A stretch of DNA of 64,000 bases from Macrolepiota albuminosa. Its lineage: Eukaryota > Basidiomycota > Agaricomycetes > Agaricales > Agaricaceae. This document shows, in pieces, positions 20,841 through 33,835 of this stretch (the stretch's first letter is position 1; the number at the start of each line of letters is the position of its first letter). The notes beneath the pieces are model-generated. The model worked only from the letters and a program-made list of their open reading frames with translations, searched no databases and had not been told where the DNA came from. A program made the translations under genes and the position numbers. Location of the stretch: contig JAMWFC010000056.1 in assembly GCA_027475525.1 (NCBI GenBank), positions 124,001-188,000 of the forward strand. Reading direction: 5' to 3'.

Positions 20841-22621
20841 ATCTCGATAATATTCCATTTCGTTCGCCTTTTGGGCAGCTGCAGAGACTTGACAAAAATC
20901 TACCTGGGACGCGAATTCCGAGGGTGATCAAGCCATCCCACATCGTACGTATACGTATACATACATCGGTACATACTATCCAAGAACGAAACCGCGTACG
21001 CTCAACAAATAATACATATAACGATCAAGAACTCCCTCGCATCCTCACTCGAATCGGTGAAATTTCAAGCCGACGAAGGGTAGTATGTAGTAGTAAGTAT
21101 GTATGACAAGAAGGAAAAATCAGGGATATGTACGCTTATGTATGTATATTTGACTTGACTCGGGAATTCGAATGTGGGGAAGGTATCCTACGTACTTACC
21201 GATCAACCCAGGGCCCCCAGCCCCAGGATAACCATCGGGAGACCACCAGACCCAGACCCCCTGTTTGATATGTTGCTCTTGTCACCCATGTACGATGTAT
21301 GAGAGGTTGGGTTATGAGGCTTCGAGGATCTTGTGTGTAGTGCATAGTGGGTATGTGTTGACTTATGCACGAAAACAAGCATTGCATGGATAACGTTCAG
21401 GGCTTATTTTAAGGTTCGGGTTGATGTGGCGGGACATGGACGACCCTTAATGGAATGTTCCGAAAATGGGACGGAAGGGATATCTATCTTCAAACTTAAT
21501 GTAACCTTGATTGTGGAGGTGTACTGTATTGGAATTGGGGTTGATGACGGGATGCGTATCAAATTGTATTTCTTACGTCGTGTAAGTATAGATAGGTAGA
21601 TATAGGATCTAGCATCGGCATCGGATGTAGGCGGAAATTATTATGGAAAGAAAGCGAATTCGCTTCTCGTGTGTCGAGTTTGAAGTTTTTTTTTGAGTGC
21701 TTATCTATTGACATGCATAGACCCTGATAGAATTTGACTCTTATCATATAAACGACCGAGGAGCAGTGGTTCTCCTGTGCATACATACCTCCGTTATCTT
21801 CTAACCGGACGTTCTCGCCGTCTCGCTCGATTGGAGTATGTAGATACAGAAGTATTGTTACGTTATGTTTCAGAGACGAAGCATTACGTGGGGCCAGGTT
21901 TACGGACCGACAGAGATGGCGTTATTCTGTCGTGTCATGGATGGGGAATTGTTTTCAGCGCGAAATTCCGTGGATACGCGTCTTGTGTAAGACATTGGCT
22001 GACAAACACTGAGCTTTATCTCCACCCGATAAGAGCATTCAGATCTGAATTGACGGAAGTCGTTCAAGATACCTTGATTTAGTTCGGATGTGTGTGCACA
22101 GAGATTTTCGCTGAACTATGTGACACACGAGGGTTTATGGCGAGATCGGGTCCAAGGCAAGTTCGAGGCACGTTGGCACACACTTGGAGGAATTTGACAG
22201 AAAGATGTGGAGGAACCATCAGAGTTGGTCAGCAGTTCAATGTTTTACCTGCATTTGGGTGCTTCACTGATCATCGACCGAATCAAAAAGGCTGTTCTTA
22301 CTGGCTCTGGACCGCTCTTATCTGGAAGGAAGAAGAGCGAGACTGTTCTTTGGACTGGCTGGAATTGAAAGCGATGCACGGGTGGAGTGAAGTGAGACAC
22401 GGCAGCCGACAAGCCGCAGCTTTATAATGTTGGATAAAATGGAGCTGGAATATCGAACATACACGGTCACCCACTTGCTGGCCGAGCTTGTCGCATTGCC
22501 ACGCAATCTTAACCTCCAAAGTCCGCAAATCTGTCCGCGGACCCGTCTCCAGCCCTGGCTACCCCAAAGGCGAGTTTTATATTTCAACTCTATCTCCCGC
22601 CACTCACCTTGCACGCCCCAG
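20841..22621. other. Intergenic, right part, and PP1-regulator promoter
   Basis: About 1.8 kb upstream of the PP1 regulatory gene. Short plus-strand frames (21777-22082, 22092-22427) show no known motif. A TTTTATATTTC element near 22574-22584 followed by a CT-rich leader lies 40-50 bp before the ATG at 22622 and may be the core promoter. Confidence 0.45.
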
Positions 22622-25258
22622 ATGCTTGCAACCCAGCGCATCTCCCCTCCAAATTCCGTCTTTGCAGGCAATCAGGCGGGCGCCCCTCTTCCCCTCATTC
22701 CAAGGCGTCTCTCGCGCGAGTCCTCTTCGTCGCTCCCTGTCAAGGTTGTCATCCAGCATCCATTGCCCCTCGACGACTCTGGTTCCTCGTCAAGCGATAG
22801 TGGCCGTCCGACTGTTTCCATCCGTGCTAAAAGAGCGTCTACTGAAAAGCCTTGTCAGTCCGACGCGGCACCCCGCCGCCCGCCATTAATGTACTCGCCT
22901 GGTGTCTCTTTGCGCCCGAGCGTACCGCGTAATTTTTCCGAGTCTCATGCACAATTATCCGCAGCTATGATAGGCTCCTTTGAGCCTGCTTCTCCCTCTT
23001 CTACCCTCCCCGTCTCTCAATCTCAGCCCCGCCTGGTTCGCAAAAAGTCTGGTCAACTAGTAAAGTCTTCTTTGAAACCTTCCAAGTCGTTGTCCCTCCT
23101 TACCGCCTGTTCCCCCTATCCCAACTCTAAAAGTGCCCCGGCCACACCCACACACGCGCCCAAGAACGTTCACTTTGATGCAAAGCTCGAACACATCAAG
23201 CTTTTCCTCGCAGAACAGAAACCCCTCGCTGTCTCGCGAGATAGCAGTCCAACCGAAGATACCGCCTCGGGCACTGACACCGACTTCCCAGACTGGGTCT
23301 ATGGCTCCAACTCTTCTTCCTCTCCGCGCAACCTCACAATGCATCACATCAACGCACCCCCTCGTTCCTCTACAACCAAAAAAGACATTCTACTCGAGTC
23401 TTTCGAACTTAGCTCTGACGCGCCCTCCGTCGTGGGTCGCGTACGCGTAGCCAACCTCGCCTACGCCAAATCCGTAGTCGCGCGCTTTACGTTCGACGGA
23501 TGGCAGACAACGTCAGAGGTCTCAGCCCGGTATGTATCCTCTCCTTCCCCGCGCACAGACATTTTCGTCTTCAACGTACGCTTGAACGACCTCATGGCGC
23601 GCATCGACGGAAAACGCATGTACCTCGCTGTACGGTACTCTGTCGGTGGACAGGAGATGTGGGACAACAACGACGGACAGGATTACCTCGTCGAATTCGG
23701 ACTCGCGTCCAAGTCCAAGGACTCTGAGCGTGAGCAGAGGGAAAGGGAAAGGGAACGCGAACGCGAAGATCGCAGCCGCCGACCCACGCCTGACCCAACC
23801 ACCATCGCCTCCCTCCGCTCTACTCTCGAAAAAGTCGTCGCGCCCTCGCCTGTGCCTCGCTACGACTTCTCCCAGTCCCTATCGAGCCGGTGGGTTCCCC
23901 CCTCGCTTCCTCATACGCCTGTACCACGAGCGCCCTCGCATTCCACCGCATCGCACGCGCTTGGACTCGGAAGGACCGTGGTGCACCCCAGCCCCGGATC
24001 CACGCCTCGTCCCGTACCCAAGCCTCACGGAAACCCCAACACGATTCCATGGCCGCGAGGCGCCAACGAGGGGGGCAGAGAGAGGTGGACGCCCCCGCTC
24101 GGGAGTCCCCGTGATGTATGGGATGAGGATCGGCCGCCCTTTGCGAGGTTCGGGCTTGGAAGTGCGAGGGATGCGGATACGGAGGATTTGTCGTTCCCTG
24201 CTGACACTCGGACGCATGTGCGTACTCCGACGCCGCCGCCGACGACGACGGGGAGGCATCATAGGAGAGGGTACTTTGACGCCCACCATTTGAGCGGGGA
24301 GAGCGGGAAGGGGAGTGGGGTGAGGAGAACCCCGCCTTGCTCGCCGCCTGTTTGTCTTTCGTCCGAATCGGATGATGAGGATTCTGGGTCGGGCGAATGT
24401 GAGGATGAGGATGATGAAGAGGGTGAAACGACGCCGATGCCCGGGAGGTGTTATTCGTTCCCGCCTACGTCGACGAGGGGAAGCGCGGGGGGTGCGGCTG
24501 TGGCTGCGGCTGCGACGCTTGGCATCTTTGGCGGCTCTGATGCCCGTGGTGACGATGGACATGCGGGTATGGAGAAAGCAGGAGCAAGAGTTGGAATGGG
24601 GGTGGCTTTGGGAGAGGGTATTGGTATCGGTATGAGGATGAGTATGGGGATGGGTATGGATGTGAGCATGGGAGATGACAGCGAGCTCTCAACGCCCAGC
24701 TTTGGGAGTTCGCGGGCTACGAGTCCGAGCCCGAGCCCGAGCCCGATTGAGAATGAAGTGAGCATCGAGACGGACGATACGGAGACAGAGGGAGAGACTG
24801 AAAGCGAGGGCGATGGGGGGTACAAGTTGGTTAGTACGAGTGATAGCAATTCTGGGAGTTACAAAGAGTTTCTGAGCAGGTTTGTACATGCTTTCTTTTT
24901 TTTATCTCTGTCTCTCGGCAATGCTAACCACTAGGTGTTCTTGCTACGCAGATTCTGCTTCTTCACAGGAACAGGAACCGGCAATGGCGTCGGGGTCTTC
25001 CCCGACTCTTCACAAACCCCATCACACGGTCTTCCTACTCATTCCTCGCATATACGCGCACATACCTACCCTCACCAACAAAAACGATTTCTCGTCCCAC
25101 GCGTGCACAGTGAATCGGAGATTATAGAGTCGCCGATGCCCTTGCTCCCGCCGCAGGCACGCGCAGTCGCGATGCGTTCATCGAGCTTTGATGACGTGCT
25201 GTTTGGGAGTGAGGCGGCAACGCCGGTCGCTGGGATGTCCCCGCCTATGGTCCTCTGA
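22622..25258 (+). CDS. Protein phosphatase 1 regulatory subunit with CBM21 (Gac1/PPP1R3-like)
   Basis: Proteins of this class tether PP1 to glycogen and promote glycogen synthase dephosphorylation. Two exons (22622-24879, 24952-25258) total 855 codons in frame. The RVxF-type PP1-docking motif KNVHF lies near residues 181-185. A CBM21 domain covers about 253-372, with LESFELSSDAP, VRVANLAYAKSVVARFTFDGW, and MYLAVRYSVGGQEMWDNNDGQDY. The C-terminal half is disordered: Pro/Ser-rich, an acidic run, a Gly-Met-rich stretch (GMRMSMGMGMDVSMGD) and SPSPSPSPIE. The intron splits the conserved YKEFLSR-FCFFTG motif, which proves exon 2 belongs here. The frame is open upstream to an ATG at 22427, but the TATA-like element and CT-rich leader favour 22622. 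It is convergent with PFS2. Confidence 0.85.
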
Positions 25259-26025
25259 GTCGTCTGGGCGGAGGTGCTTTCTTGCTTGCCCTCGTTCCTT
25301 CCTCCCCCCCCCCTCCCCGACATTTTGAAGGATGAGTGATTGGGCCGTCTACGCGGCCTTTTCGTTCGTCTTTACCCCTTGTGTTTGTAATTCCTCTTTT
25401 TTTCTTTTTTTCCCCTACGGACGATGCTCCGCATCGCTCGCTTTTACCCTCTGTACCAACCATCCACATCCGATCAACCAATGCCGTCTTTGACGGTATC
25501 GGGGATTCTTGTACTTGTAATTTCTATTGTATTACCATATCACATATCATATCATTTCACTTCTTAGACATATTTTTAGTATTATATGAGCTGCGTATAC
25601 GTACACGTAACTCACTTTCTTATCTACCCATGCCAAAATTCTTCGTAACGTACATATTATGTATTTATCATTCGTTCATACTAGTGACTATGCCTACGAT
25701 TATGACAAAATGACCGACGTCGATCAAGGTAGAATTTTAGCTCACGATTCATATCATGTATTATGTATGTACATATGTACAAAAATGAATCGAATTCTAA
25801 AAAAAAGTCTGAAACCAATAGACACATGGAGAAAGCGATATGGTAACCATTCATGCTGTCTTTTAATGTGGGGATGACGCATCCTTGCATGTCTGTTATC
25901 GCCGTGCAATGGAAGTTTACGTGATTTTCCATGGAATTGTAGGATTATAGAACGTGGGGCCTGATCCATGCGAGATATGTATTCGGGTGGATCTGAATAC
26001 AGCGGAAGATGATATGGATGGAGAA
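25259..26025. other. Convergent 3' intergenic region
   Basis: Polypyrimidine and AT-rich sequence between the stops of the PP1 regulator (+) and PFS2 (-). It should hold both 3' UTRs and poly(A) sites. No further gene seen. Confidence 0.5.
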
Positions 26026-28217
26026 TCAATAACGACCACCGCCCCGACGTGGTCCCCACCGACCCTGACGGTTCCCGCCCCCACTTCCACGGCCCCAATC
26101 ATCTCCTCCCCCACCTCCCCCTCTGTTCTCGCGACCATACTCGTCCTGGGGATACATATCCTGCTGCAAAGAGGACGGCGGTCCACCCTGCCTCCCGACC
26201 GAACTCGTATTCTCCTGAGACTGGTACTGGTTTCCGGCGCCGAAGCCGGGGATAACATTATCGTCTAAATCCGAGTACCCGCCTCCACCCCCGCTCCGTC
26301 GGGTGTTACTTCCATTCTCGTAGTTCCCCCCTCCACTTCCACCGCTACCCGCGTTGTTGGGCCCCGGTGTGTTGCCTGAGTTGCCGTACCAGCTTCCTCC
26401 CCCGTCCCCGCCGGCATACGAGTGTGAGGTATCCCCACTGTGTCTTCCCACACCTGCACCCGCACCTGCACCACCTCCGTGTCCGCCCATGCCCCCGCCG
26501 TGTCCAGCGTATCCGACGAACCCAGGCAATTCCTCGTCATCCTCCTGGGCTGTCGCCTCTGGGGGCTTCTCACCCCCGCCTGAGAACACGCTCCCCACGT
26601 CGCCTGGGCGCTCACGCGACCAGAACCTTGTTGTGTGGTCGTTCGACGCACTCACGAGGAGGTGGCCGAGTGGATGGAACGCGAGCGACCAGACGTTCGA
26701 GTCGTGTGCTTGTGAGAGGGTGGCGCGTGGGCCGGGAGGAGGTTGGGTGAATGAGGGTTCGGGCGCGCCGAGGTCCCAGTGGAGGATGGCACCTTCTGAC
26801 CCGCCGGAGACGAGGATTGGATGTACTGGGTGCCATGTTACCGCTTTGCAAGGTCGATAGAGTAAGTATGGGGTATGAACCAGTAGAATAGAAGATAACG
26901 TACAGCAGACTTCCTTTTTGTGCCCTTTGAGGACGCGGTATTCTTTCATTGCGCGAATGTCGAAGACACGAACGGTTTGATCTCGGGACGCGCTGGCTAC
27001 CATGTTGCCATTTGGAGACCATGATAGAGCTTGAACTGTGTTCTTGTGCTGATGTCTGCGGAATGTATGTGAGGATAGCAGTGTAGATGACAATCGAGAT
27101 TACTTGCAATGTTGAGAGTACAGTTCCTGTTCGTGGATCCCAGAATTTAATCTGGTTGTCTTTACTTCCAGACACTAGAAGGCCCTTGGTTGGATGCCAC
27201 TCCACGCATTTGACATCCCAGCCGTGTCCTATATTGTAGTTAGCTCATTCTGGGAAGACAGGCCATTAATTCGCACCAGTGAGAGTGCTCTCCACTCTTT
27301 GATCCTGGAAATTCCATATCCGCACACTCGAGTCGTCGCTAGCAGTAGCAAATCGTTGATCGTCGGGACTAAAGCTCAAGCCACGGATAGCCTCTCGTGA
27401 ATTCGAACCCTGCCATGCAGTCAAATTGTTCATGTTGGGCTCAAAGTATTTGATGATGCCGCTCTTGTCAGCAGAGGCGAGATACGCCCCAGAATGGGTA
27501 AAGGTCATGGTACAAATGGCAGTATCATGGGCTTGGAGAATTGTTTCGAAATTGAATGTAAGGCCATTCCACAACGTAAACTCTCCGCTTGTGGAGCCTG
27601 TGAGCACGCGGCGACCTTCAGGCGTCCACTACAATGGCTTAGATGGGCTCCTTATGATTTGGACGCGAAACATACTGTAACGACGTTGACTGGACATCGT
27701 ATCTTGTTTGTTGAAGTATGGACAAACTTGGTGCACAGGGACGTTGAGGAATTATCCGGATATGCTTTTGGTGGTAACAGCTAAAACAAGTTCGATTCAG
27801 AATCAACGTGTTGTAATTTACAGTTCGTCGATGATAAGTCTCGTACATCGATAATATACGGTGGACTTGGTCGCATGTATGGCACATAGTTTGTATTGGG
27901 CCGTAGTTTGCGCAACTGTGTTCAAGAACATTCCGTCACACCCGTCCCGCAAGTCTGGTGGTACGACATACCAATGCCCAACGACCCATACCTCCATTAT
28001 AGTCCACGGTCCTTCTTGGTCTAGTCTTCTTGATGAGTTTCCCGTCTAACATTTGCCTAGCACTTGCCAGCTCGAGTTCTTGGAGTTTCCCGTCATCCTG
28101 AGGAGGCGGTTGAGGCGCGGAACGGTATTTTGACGGTTTCCACTCCAGATGCGGCACACCTGATTCTCGTGGAATGTATTCCTTGGGTAAAAGAACCGGT
28201 AAAACGGTTTCTGACAT
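26026..28217 (-). CDS. PFS2: Polyadenylation factor subunit 2 (Pfs2/WDR33 WD40 protein)
   Basis: Pfs2 is the WD40 subunit of the cleavage and polyadenylation factor; it scaffolds the complex and helps recognise the poly(A) signal. Exon 1 (28217-27972) ends [13 protein letters not shown]. Exon 2 (from 27915) reads [20 protein letters not shown]. The next exon has [19 protein letters not shown] and [13 protein letters not shown] repeats follow: [89 protein letters not shown], and [15 protein letters not shown]. The last is [20 protein letters not shown]. The C-terminus is long, Gly/Asn/Tyr-rich and ends in an RGG-like [12 protein letters not shown], as in other fungal homologues. Introns are about 50-60 nt, GT-AG. 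The ATG at 28217 gives [16 protein letters not shown], a credible start. Confidence 0.93.
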
Positions 28218-29246
28218 GATCCTAGCACCTAGAATCTGTTTAAGCTTGTTTCAATTTCAAGCACTGTGACTTTGTTATAGGTTAAACTTGGAGTTTTCAA
28301 GTTGCAAGCGGAGAGACGAGATGCAAAGTTTGTTCGAATTTGGTTATTTAGTTGTATTGACTCAAGCTGAACTGAATCCTTACCCTCTTCGAGTCTTCTC
28401 CTTCTTTCACCACACTGGATAATTCTCTGGCCATCGTACACTTTCAGATCCTTGCCGTATTTTGCGATGGTTTTATGCGTATGAACCCACGGCTGTCAGC
28501 TCATATCGTTGCTTGAGCAACAATCGATGGATGCATCATGATCTTATGTCCTATTGAATACATCATGCGAATATACTGCCCCGTTTCTTCAACCTTGCAA
28601 CATCTGGGCCTTCGAGAGATGGTCAGTTCGACAGCTCACCAGAGATGATAGTCTTGCGGCGCGGACTTCGAGCAGGATTATTGACTCCTCAGATGGCCAC
28701 CATTATTAATAAACGACTTACTGTCTTTCATGATGGTCAGCGGCCAAAAATTCATATTTGTATCTGATGATCTCTCATTTCTGACGGGCTTTCGCAATAT
28801 CTATGTCCAAGTAATTCTCTGGTTTCCCAGCAGAAATATCTTCCCCAATTGGGCGGTCTAGAAAAGAACATCCTCATCTATCTATCAAGTCTAATTCTGA
28901 CGCCTGGAATTATATGGTATAGCTGTATGGCTTTTTTCACGAAAGGACTTATCAAAAGCATTCTTCCTCGGCATAACACAAATGGATAACAACATACACG
29001 CCTATCAAGTTTGGGGTATCTTCAAACATGGATATATGCGGTAGAAACTCCTAAGATTAGTCTCCGCAGCTTATTTTGAGATGTTTGACTCTATCTATGG
29101 CTTTCTTCTCTTTTGATCTACTGGTCCTTTGGCTGTGGTGATCAACAATCGGGCGAATCACGTCGATCGCCTTCAAAATAATAATTACCTAGCGTTCTTT
29201 CAAATCTTCTCCAAAGACATCTGCTATCATTGTCGTTGGCCTCACC
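28218..29246. other. Intergenic, nothing recognised
   Basis: About 1 kb of AT-rich sequence between divergent genes, presumably with both promoters. No gene, RNA or repeat identified. Confidence 0.5.
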
Positions 29247-30856
29247 ATGGAAAGTAAGCGGTTCTTGTATCTTCAGTTCATGTATGTCTCCCTCCTTTCC
29301 AATGCAGTCCTAGATGTTCCTGATTCCTTGACAGTTTTGCTCTCATGTCCTTTGAGAACGCTCATGGACTGAAATTTGGGAGTCTCATGAAGTCTGTATC
29401 TCCTGATCAGACTTTAAATCTCACCTGGACTTCCAGTCCTAGTGACCCTCCAGAGTTCAATGTTAAAGCAGTCTGTAACAACAATTTTACGGTGACTCTT
29501 CAGAATTCTGTACAGAAAAGCGAAATGCATCTTTCCATCCCCTTGGGAAATGGTCATCGATTGCCACTGGGGCAAGTGATTCTTCTTCCCCCTTCGCTCC
29601 CGTCTCATGAAGCACCTTAGCTCGTGTTTTATCCAGGCTACATTCACCTCGTAAGTATCTCATTATACTCGTGGCGTTTACTAACATACTCCAAGTAATA
29701 CGAGCGCCCTCGCTTCGAGTCCCACAATAGCTGTGCTTGCTGCAGATCCGCCAACATCATCCATCCATTCATCGTCTGTCCTTACGAATCCTACGAATCC
29801 TACGAAGCCTGCGGCTGCCACCATCACGACTCCTACGGTTCCTTCTTTACCACAGACTTCTACTCCGTCCCCTTCAGCGGCCGATACTACGTATGTCGGT
29901 GGCCTCTAAAAACACCCGTGGACCTGATCTGATCTCTACACTATCTACACTAGATCGTCAAGCTCAAGTTCTTTTTCTGCAATCCTTGCATCTGTGGCTT
30001 TTCAAAGCTCCAGTAACTCTGTTCTGACGCAGGCATCGGCGCAGTTGACGACGGATATAGGGATGTCGGTGTCAGGACAAACAACAGCCATAATGGAAAC
30101 CTTTACTACCACGGACTCCTCTGGTAAAGTTTGGACCATCACGTCTCAGGCATCTGTGAACATCGCCGGTGGTTTTACTTCTGCCCCGTCTGGATTCAGA
30201 TTCACTGCTGTTGAAGAAACGACGACGATCACGTTCATATCTGGATCCTCGACTGGTGTCACAACGGTGACTTTCACCACTGACGTTCCCACCCAATCGG
30301 CAGGCTCGTCAGATTCTACCTCGAATGTTAAATTGAAACCCAGCCAAGTCGGTTCTATCATCGGTGGGACTTTGGGGAGCGTAGTCTTTCTTGCTCTTCT
30401 AATCCTTCTCGCTTGCATTAAACGTCGTCGAAAGCGCCCTAATACGACTATTTCTCCAATGGACTATGATCCATCATATAATCAACCTTCGGAAAAACCT
30501 CGTAGTGTGTACTTATCCTACTATGTCTTCTGTCACAAGCTTGACCTGCAAACTTCTTAGTTCCGTCAGAAGAAGGTCTACCACTACGGGAGACCACGTC
30601 GTCCACACGAGTTGATATAGAAGTCGGGGGTCCTGGCTGTTCAGAAGATTTGGAAGATTCGGAGGTTACTACTACACAGGAGACGAGAAAAGACATAGGT
30701 GTCGAGTGGCAGCTCCAGCATTTAACGGAACGAATTTCCCAATTGGAAGGTCAGCAAAGGGAGTGGCTGAATTCCTCTACAGAATATCTTCCGCCCCCTG
30801 AATACAGTGTCACAACGGATTCGTATACCTACGAACAACAAATCCACCATGCATGA
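29247..30856 (+). CDS. Mucin-like single-pass membrane protein, tandem copy 1
   Basis: The first exon (29247-29281) joins in frame at 29335 to give the signal peptide MESKRFLYLQFIFALMSFEN, likely cleaved after AHG. The ectodomain starts with TLNLTWTSSPSDPPEFNV, a beta-sandwich-like motif shared with copy 2, followed by Ser/Thr/Pro-rich exons (about 29700-30330) suited to O-glycosylation. One transmembrane segment, SIIGGTLGSVVFLALLILLA, is followed by the stop-transfer KRRRKR. The cytoplasmic tail has a short coiled coil (LQHLTERISQLEGQQREW) and a PPPEY motif near its end. Several exons; intron boundaries in the ectodomain are approximate. The layout recalls fungal cell-wall sensor or adhesion proteins, but the function is unknown. 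It is the first of three similar genes in a row. Confidence 0.7.
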
Positions 30857-31674
30857 CGACACTATCTATCTGCTAGGACGAATAATATAATAAACATATG
30901 GCAGTATGCTCCCGTCATTCCTAATACATCAACCTTTCCACTCTTTACTTAATCTCTGTTATCCTCGTATGTAAAAACGTCTATAATGACAGCTGACGGA
31001 AGACAACGATGAACAATTCAAGTTCACGGTATTTTCCGAAAATATGTCAAAGTCATTGCTGTAGTAGGACCTTAAGATAACCTATCGCTCGATCACGTCG
31101 GGTGACAGTCAAGAATTAGTAGAAATGTAGGGAACTCTATCCAGCTGTTGCGAATGGTATGAGTCAAGGAGAGTTTTACCTCTATTTTCCCGCCCCCCAG
31201 GCCTCATCGCTGGACGCACCATCCTCGTGGAAGCTGGCCATTTTCTTTCAATCTGTCATTCATTCTAGAACTACAACAGAAAACGGAAACTTATAGTTCT
31301 CACGACCAAATAGCTCTCGATGATCAATGATTACTGCAATGCTAGGGTAACCAATCCAACACGATCATGGTCGGAAAATCACGTATGTGTCTTTTGTAAC
31401 CTGTTTAATTGTTTGACGTATGATAGGTGTTGGCAGATGGAACATAACGAGCGGCACATGCATGCATAGCCTCGCTCAATGCCACGCTGATGGGCTTTCT
31501 TTCACATATGCATCCATGTTTGTTCAACAGCCTATCTACTATCTCGTATGACGCACAGTGATTAACGTTGACTGATGAACAAGTATAATATATCTGCCAC
31601 TTATCTTCGTAAATTCCAGTCCACAGTTCATATTTTTCAACGAATGCAAGAACGATAGGTCCAACCTACTAGAC
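30857..31674. other. Intergenic between tandem membrane-protein genes
   Basis: About 0.8 kb. No gene recognised. Confidence 0.5.
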
Positions 31675-33239
31675 ATGTTTCCTTCTTGCAAGAGGTCTAT
31701 CCTTCTTGAGCTTTCGTACGTCCTCCAAACCATTCCTTCCCACTGTCCTGGCTAACCAAACACAGCTTCTTTTGCTTTCTCTGGGCCTCTCAAGCACTTG
31801 TTCTCAACTCTCCCAGAACTCCCTTGATTATTGGTTCTTCATTCCAAGTCACCTGGACTTCAGTTCCTGGTGATCCGCCTTCGTTCAATCTAGATACTGT
31901 GTGTACTACGTTGGCTAGATTTGGGCCGACCACTACGATACCCTTGACTTCACACCCGGTGAATACTGGAGCAGGAGTAGCTTCTGTGATACCTAGTCCA
32001 TCTCAATTTGGTTCTCTTGGAGGTATACAGCGCGAGTAAGTTAAAGAGCCGCTATGCGATCTCTTCTATTTACTGAAATACTGAAATCCAGCATTCCATG
32101 TGAAATCAGGGCAACAAGTAGCATGTAGGATTGGTTTTTACCTCATTCTAAAGTACAAACTGACCATTGAGCTCGTAGTGACGGAAGTGTAGTACTTGCT
32201 ACTGCTGACGTGACCCTGAGCATTAGCGGATCCTCGCCCCTTCCAACCAGCTCTACAGTTCCTTCCTCGTCATCTTCAAGTTTGGACATTTTAACTACTT
32301 CTCAGACTCCGTCAGACTTGTCATCAACCGTGTTGCTGACACCTACCACCACATCAACATCTGATATCTCTCCTTCAAGGTGAGTTCCACAAGAAGAGAT
32401 GATATAGTGCTATCGAGTAATAAGACACAAGTACGAGTACCGCTTTCTTCGTAGCTTCAACAACCAGCAACCAAACTACTTCAAGTCTGACCAAAACAAG
32501 GTCTTCAACAACATTATCGAAATTTTCTGCTGCAGAGCATACGACCGCTACTTCAAACAGCTCTACGTTTTTCCGTCTTCCATCGGCAACTACCCAAACT
32601 ATGTCAATTTCAGGCGTTGATCCCACGTCTACCTTCCCTGCCATATCCACCGGAACCTTATCTGCTGATGGCAGCGCAGTGGCTACTTCGTCAACAACAA
32701 CTTCAGCTCCACAGGCTTCTAACAGCAAAGCAACACCGACGAGTGCTATTGCGGGGGGCACTGCAGGCGGTGTGGTAGTGCTTGCAGTGTTTGGCTTCAT
32801 TATTTTCATGCTAAGGCGTCGGCGCAGAGAATTCCAGAACAAGAAGCTTGAAGAGTTGAACTCTGGCGCGGATGATGGTATTGAGCCTTGACATATATAT
32901 GCATCACTATCCTGATAGCCACTTGCAGAATGGTTTGGACCCCCACCTGGAACCAGATCACCTGGGCCTGCAGACTTCGACGGTGGCATAACACCGCAGG
33001 AGATGATCCAACATCGCATTTATGCTTACAATGACTACTCTCCTTCCATTGAGACTGGATATCAAGGCCCACAGGGCAGAGCCGACAACTTTGCGCATGG
33101 ATACCAGGAACATGATCCTTTCGCGAGTTCCCCAGTAGTATCGTCTGGGAGAATTCGCCATCATGCTGATTACAGCACTCGTAATCTATCTTCGAGTAGC
33201 AATGGTAGCACATCTGGGTTGCTTCCGCCGTATGTTTGA
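31675..33239 (+). CDS. Mucin-like single-pass membrane protein, tandem copy 2
   Basis: Exon 1 (31675-31715) joins exon 2 (from 31766) in frame, giving a signal peptide MFPSCKRSILLELSFFCFLW ending ASQA. Then comes SSFQVTWTSVPGDPPSFNLD, clearly related to the start of copy 1. The ectodomain is Ser/Thr-rich over several exons (about 32170-32740). The transmembrane segment is AIAGGTAGGVVVLAVFGFII, followed by MLRRRRREF. The tail continues through an intron near 32877-32930 into EWFGPPPGTRSPGPADFDGG and ends GSTSGLLPPYV. It has the same architecture as its neighbours; the function is unknown. The ectodomain exon borders are not fully resolved. Confidence 0.7.
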
Positions 33240-33835
33240 ATTTTCTACACATCATGTTAGCCGACAAATGATAATCTGATTTTAACTATACATGCCGCCC
33301 CGAAATCCTAACCAATTAAGGGTCAGTTATCGTGCATTCCTATGAAACGATTTTACTCGATAAGACGTTCCAAGGTGAACCATGTCTCCTTATACTTTAC
33401 TTGAATAAGAATTCAGAGCATCATCATCATCATACTAACAGGCTGGCAGGACTCGACACAACATAAGTACCATGTCTATATCTAAAACTTCAGTTACTTA
33501 CACCAACTTGCATTGATATCATTATGCTGTTTAGGAATTTCGTTGTTATCAAATGATGGTCGTTGTAGAGCCATGATCAATCTCAGCTTTACATTAACAC
33601 CGAGTTCAAGGAAGTTAATAGTGAAACTTCTCATCATCTTATTTCTCAAGCTCTTTCCAGGATGTCAACAAGTTTTTGAAGGCTTCGAACACAACTAGAT
33701 TAGCAGCACCGTATTTTCAAGTACTTACTCTTAGGCTGCTTCCATAAGCCATTATTCCCTAGCACGCATTGCAATGGATGATCAAAAGTTAGGAACAAAT
33801 AAGATGGCGAACAAATCCTGTAGGTGTATCGTTGA
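33240..33835. other. Intergenic between tandem membrane-protein genes
   Basis: About 0.6 kb, AT-rich. No gene recognised. Confidence 0.5.

Noticed and set aside
21777..22427. Two plus-strand frames of about 100 codons upstream of the PP1 regulator
   Set aside because: No motifs and no codon pattern; they lie in the likely promoter region.
22427..22621. N-terminal extension of the PP1 regulator from the ATG at 22427
   Set aside because: Kept only as a possibility: the TATA-like element and CT-rich leader lie downstream of this ATG, so the start at 22622 is preferred.
23646..24562. Long Arg-rich frames in both strands over the PP1 regulator
   Set aside because: They are shadows of a GC-rich, low-complexity coding region; CBM21, the RVxF motif and the spliced C-terminal motif fix the true frame.
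26354..26860. Pro/Ser-rich plus-strand frame opposite PFS2
   Set aside because: It is the antisense of the Gly-rich tail and WD repeats of PFS2.
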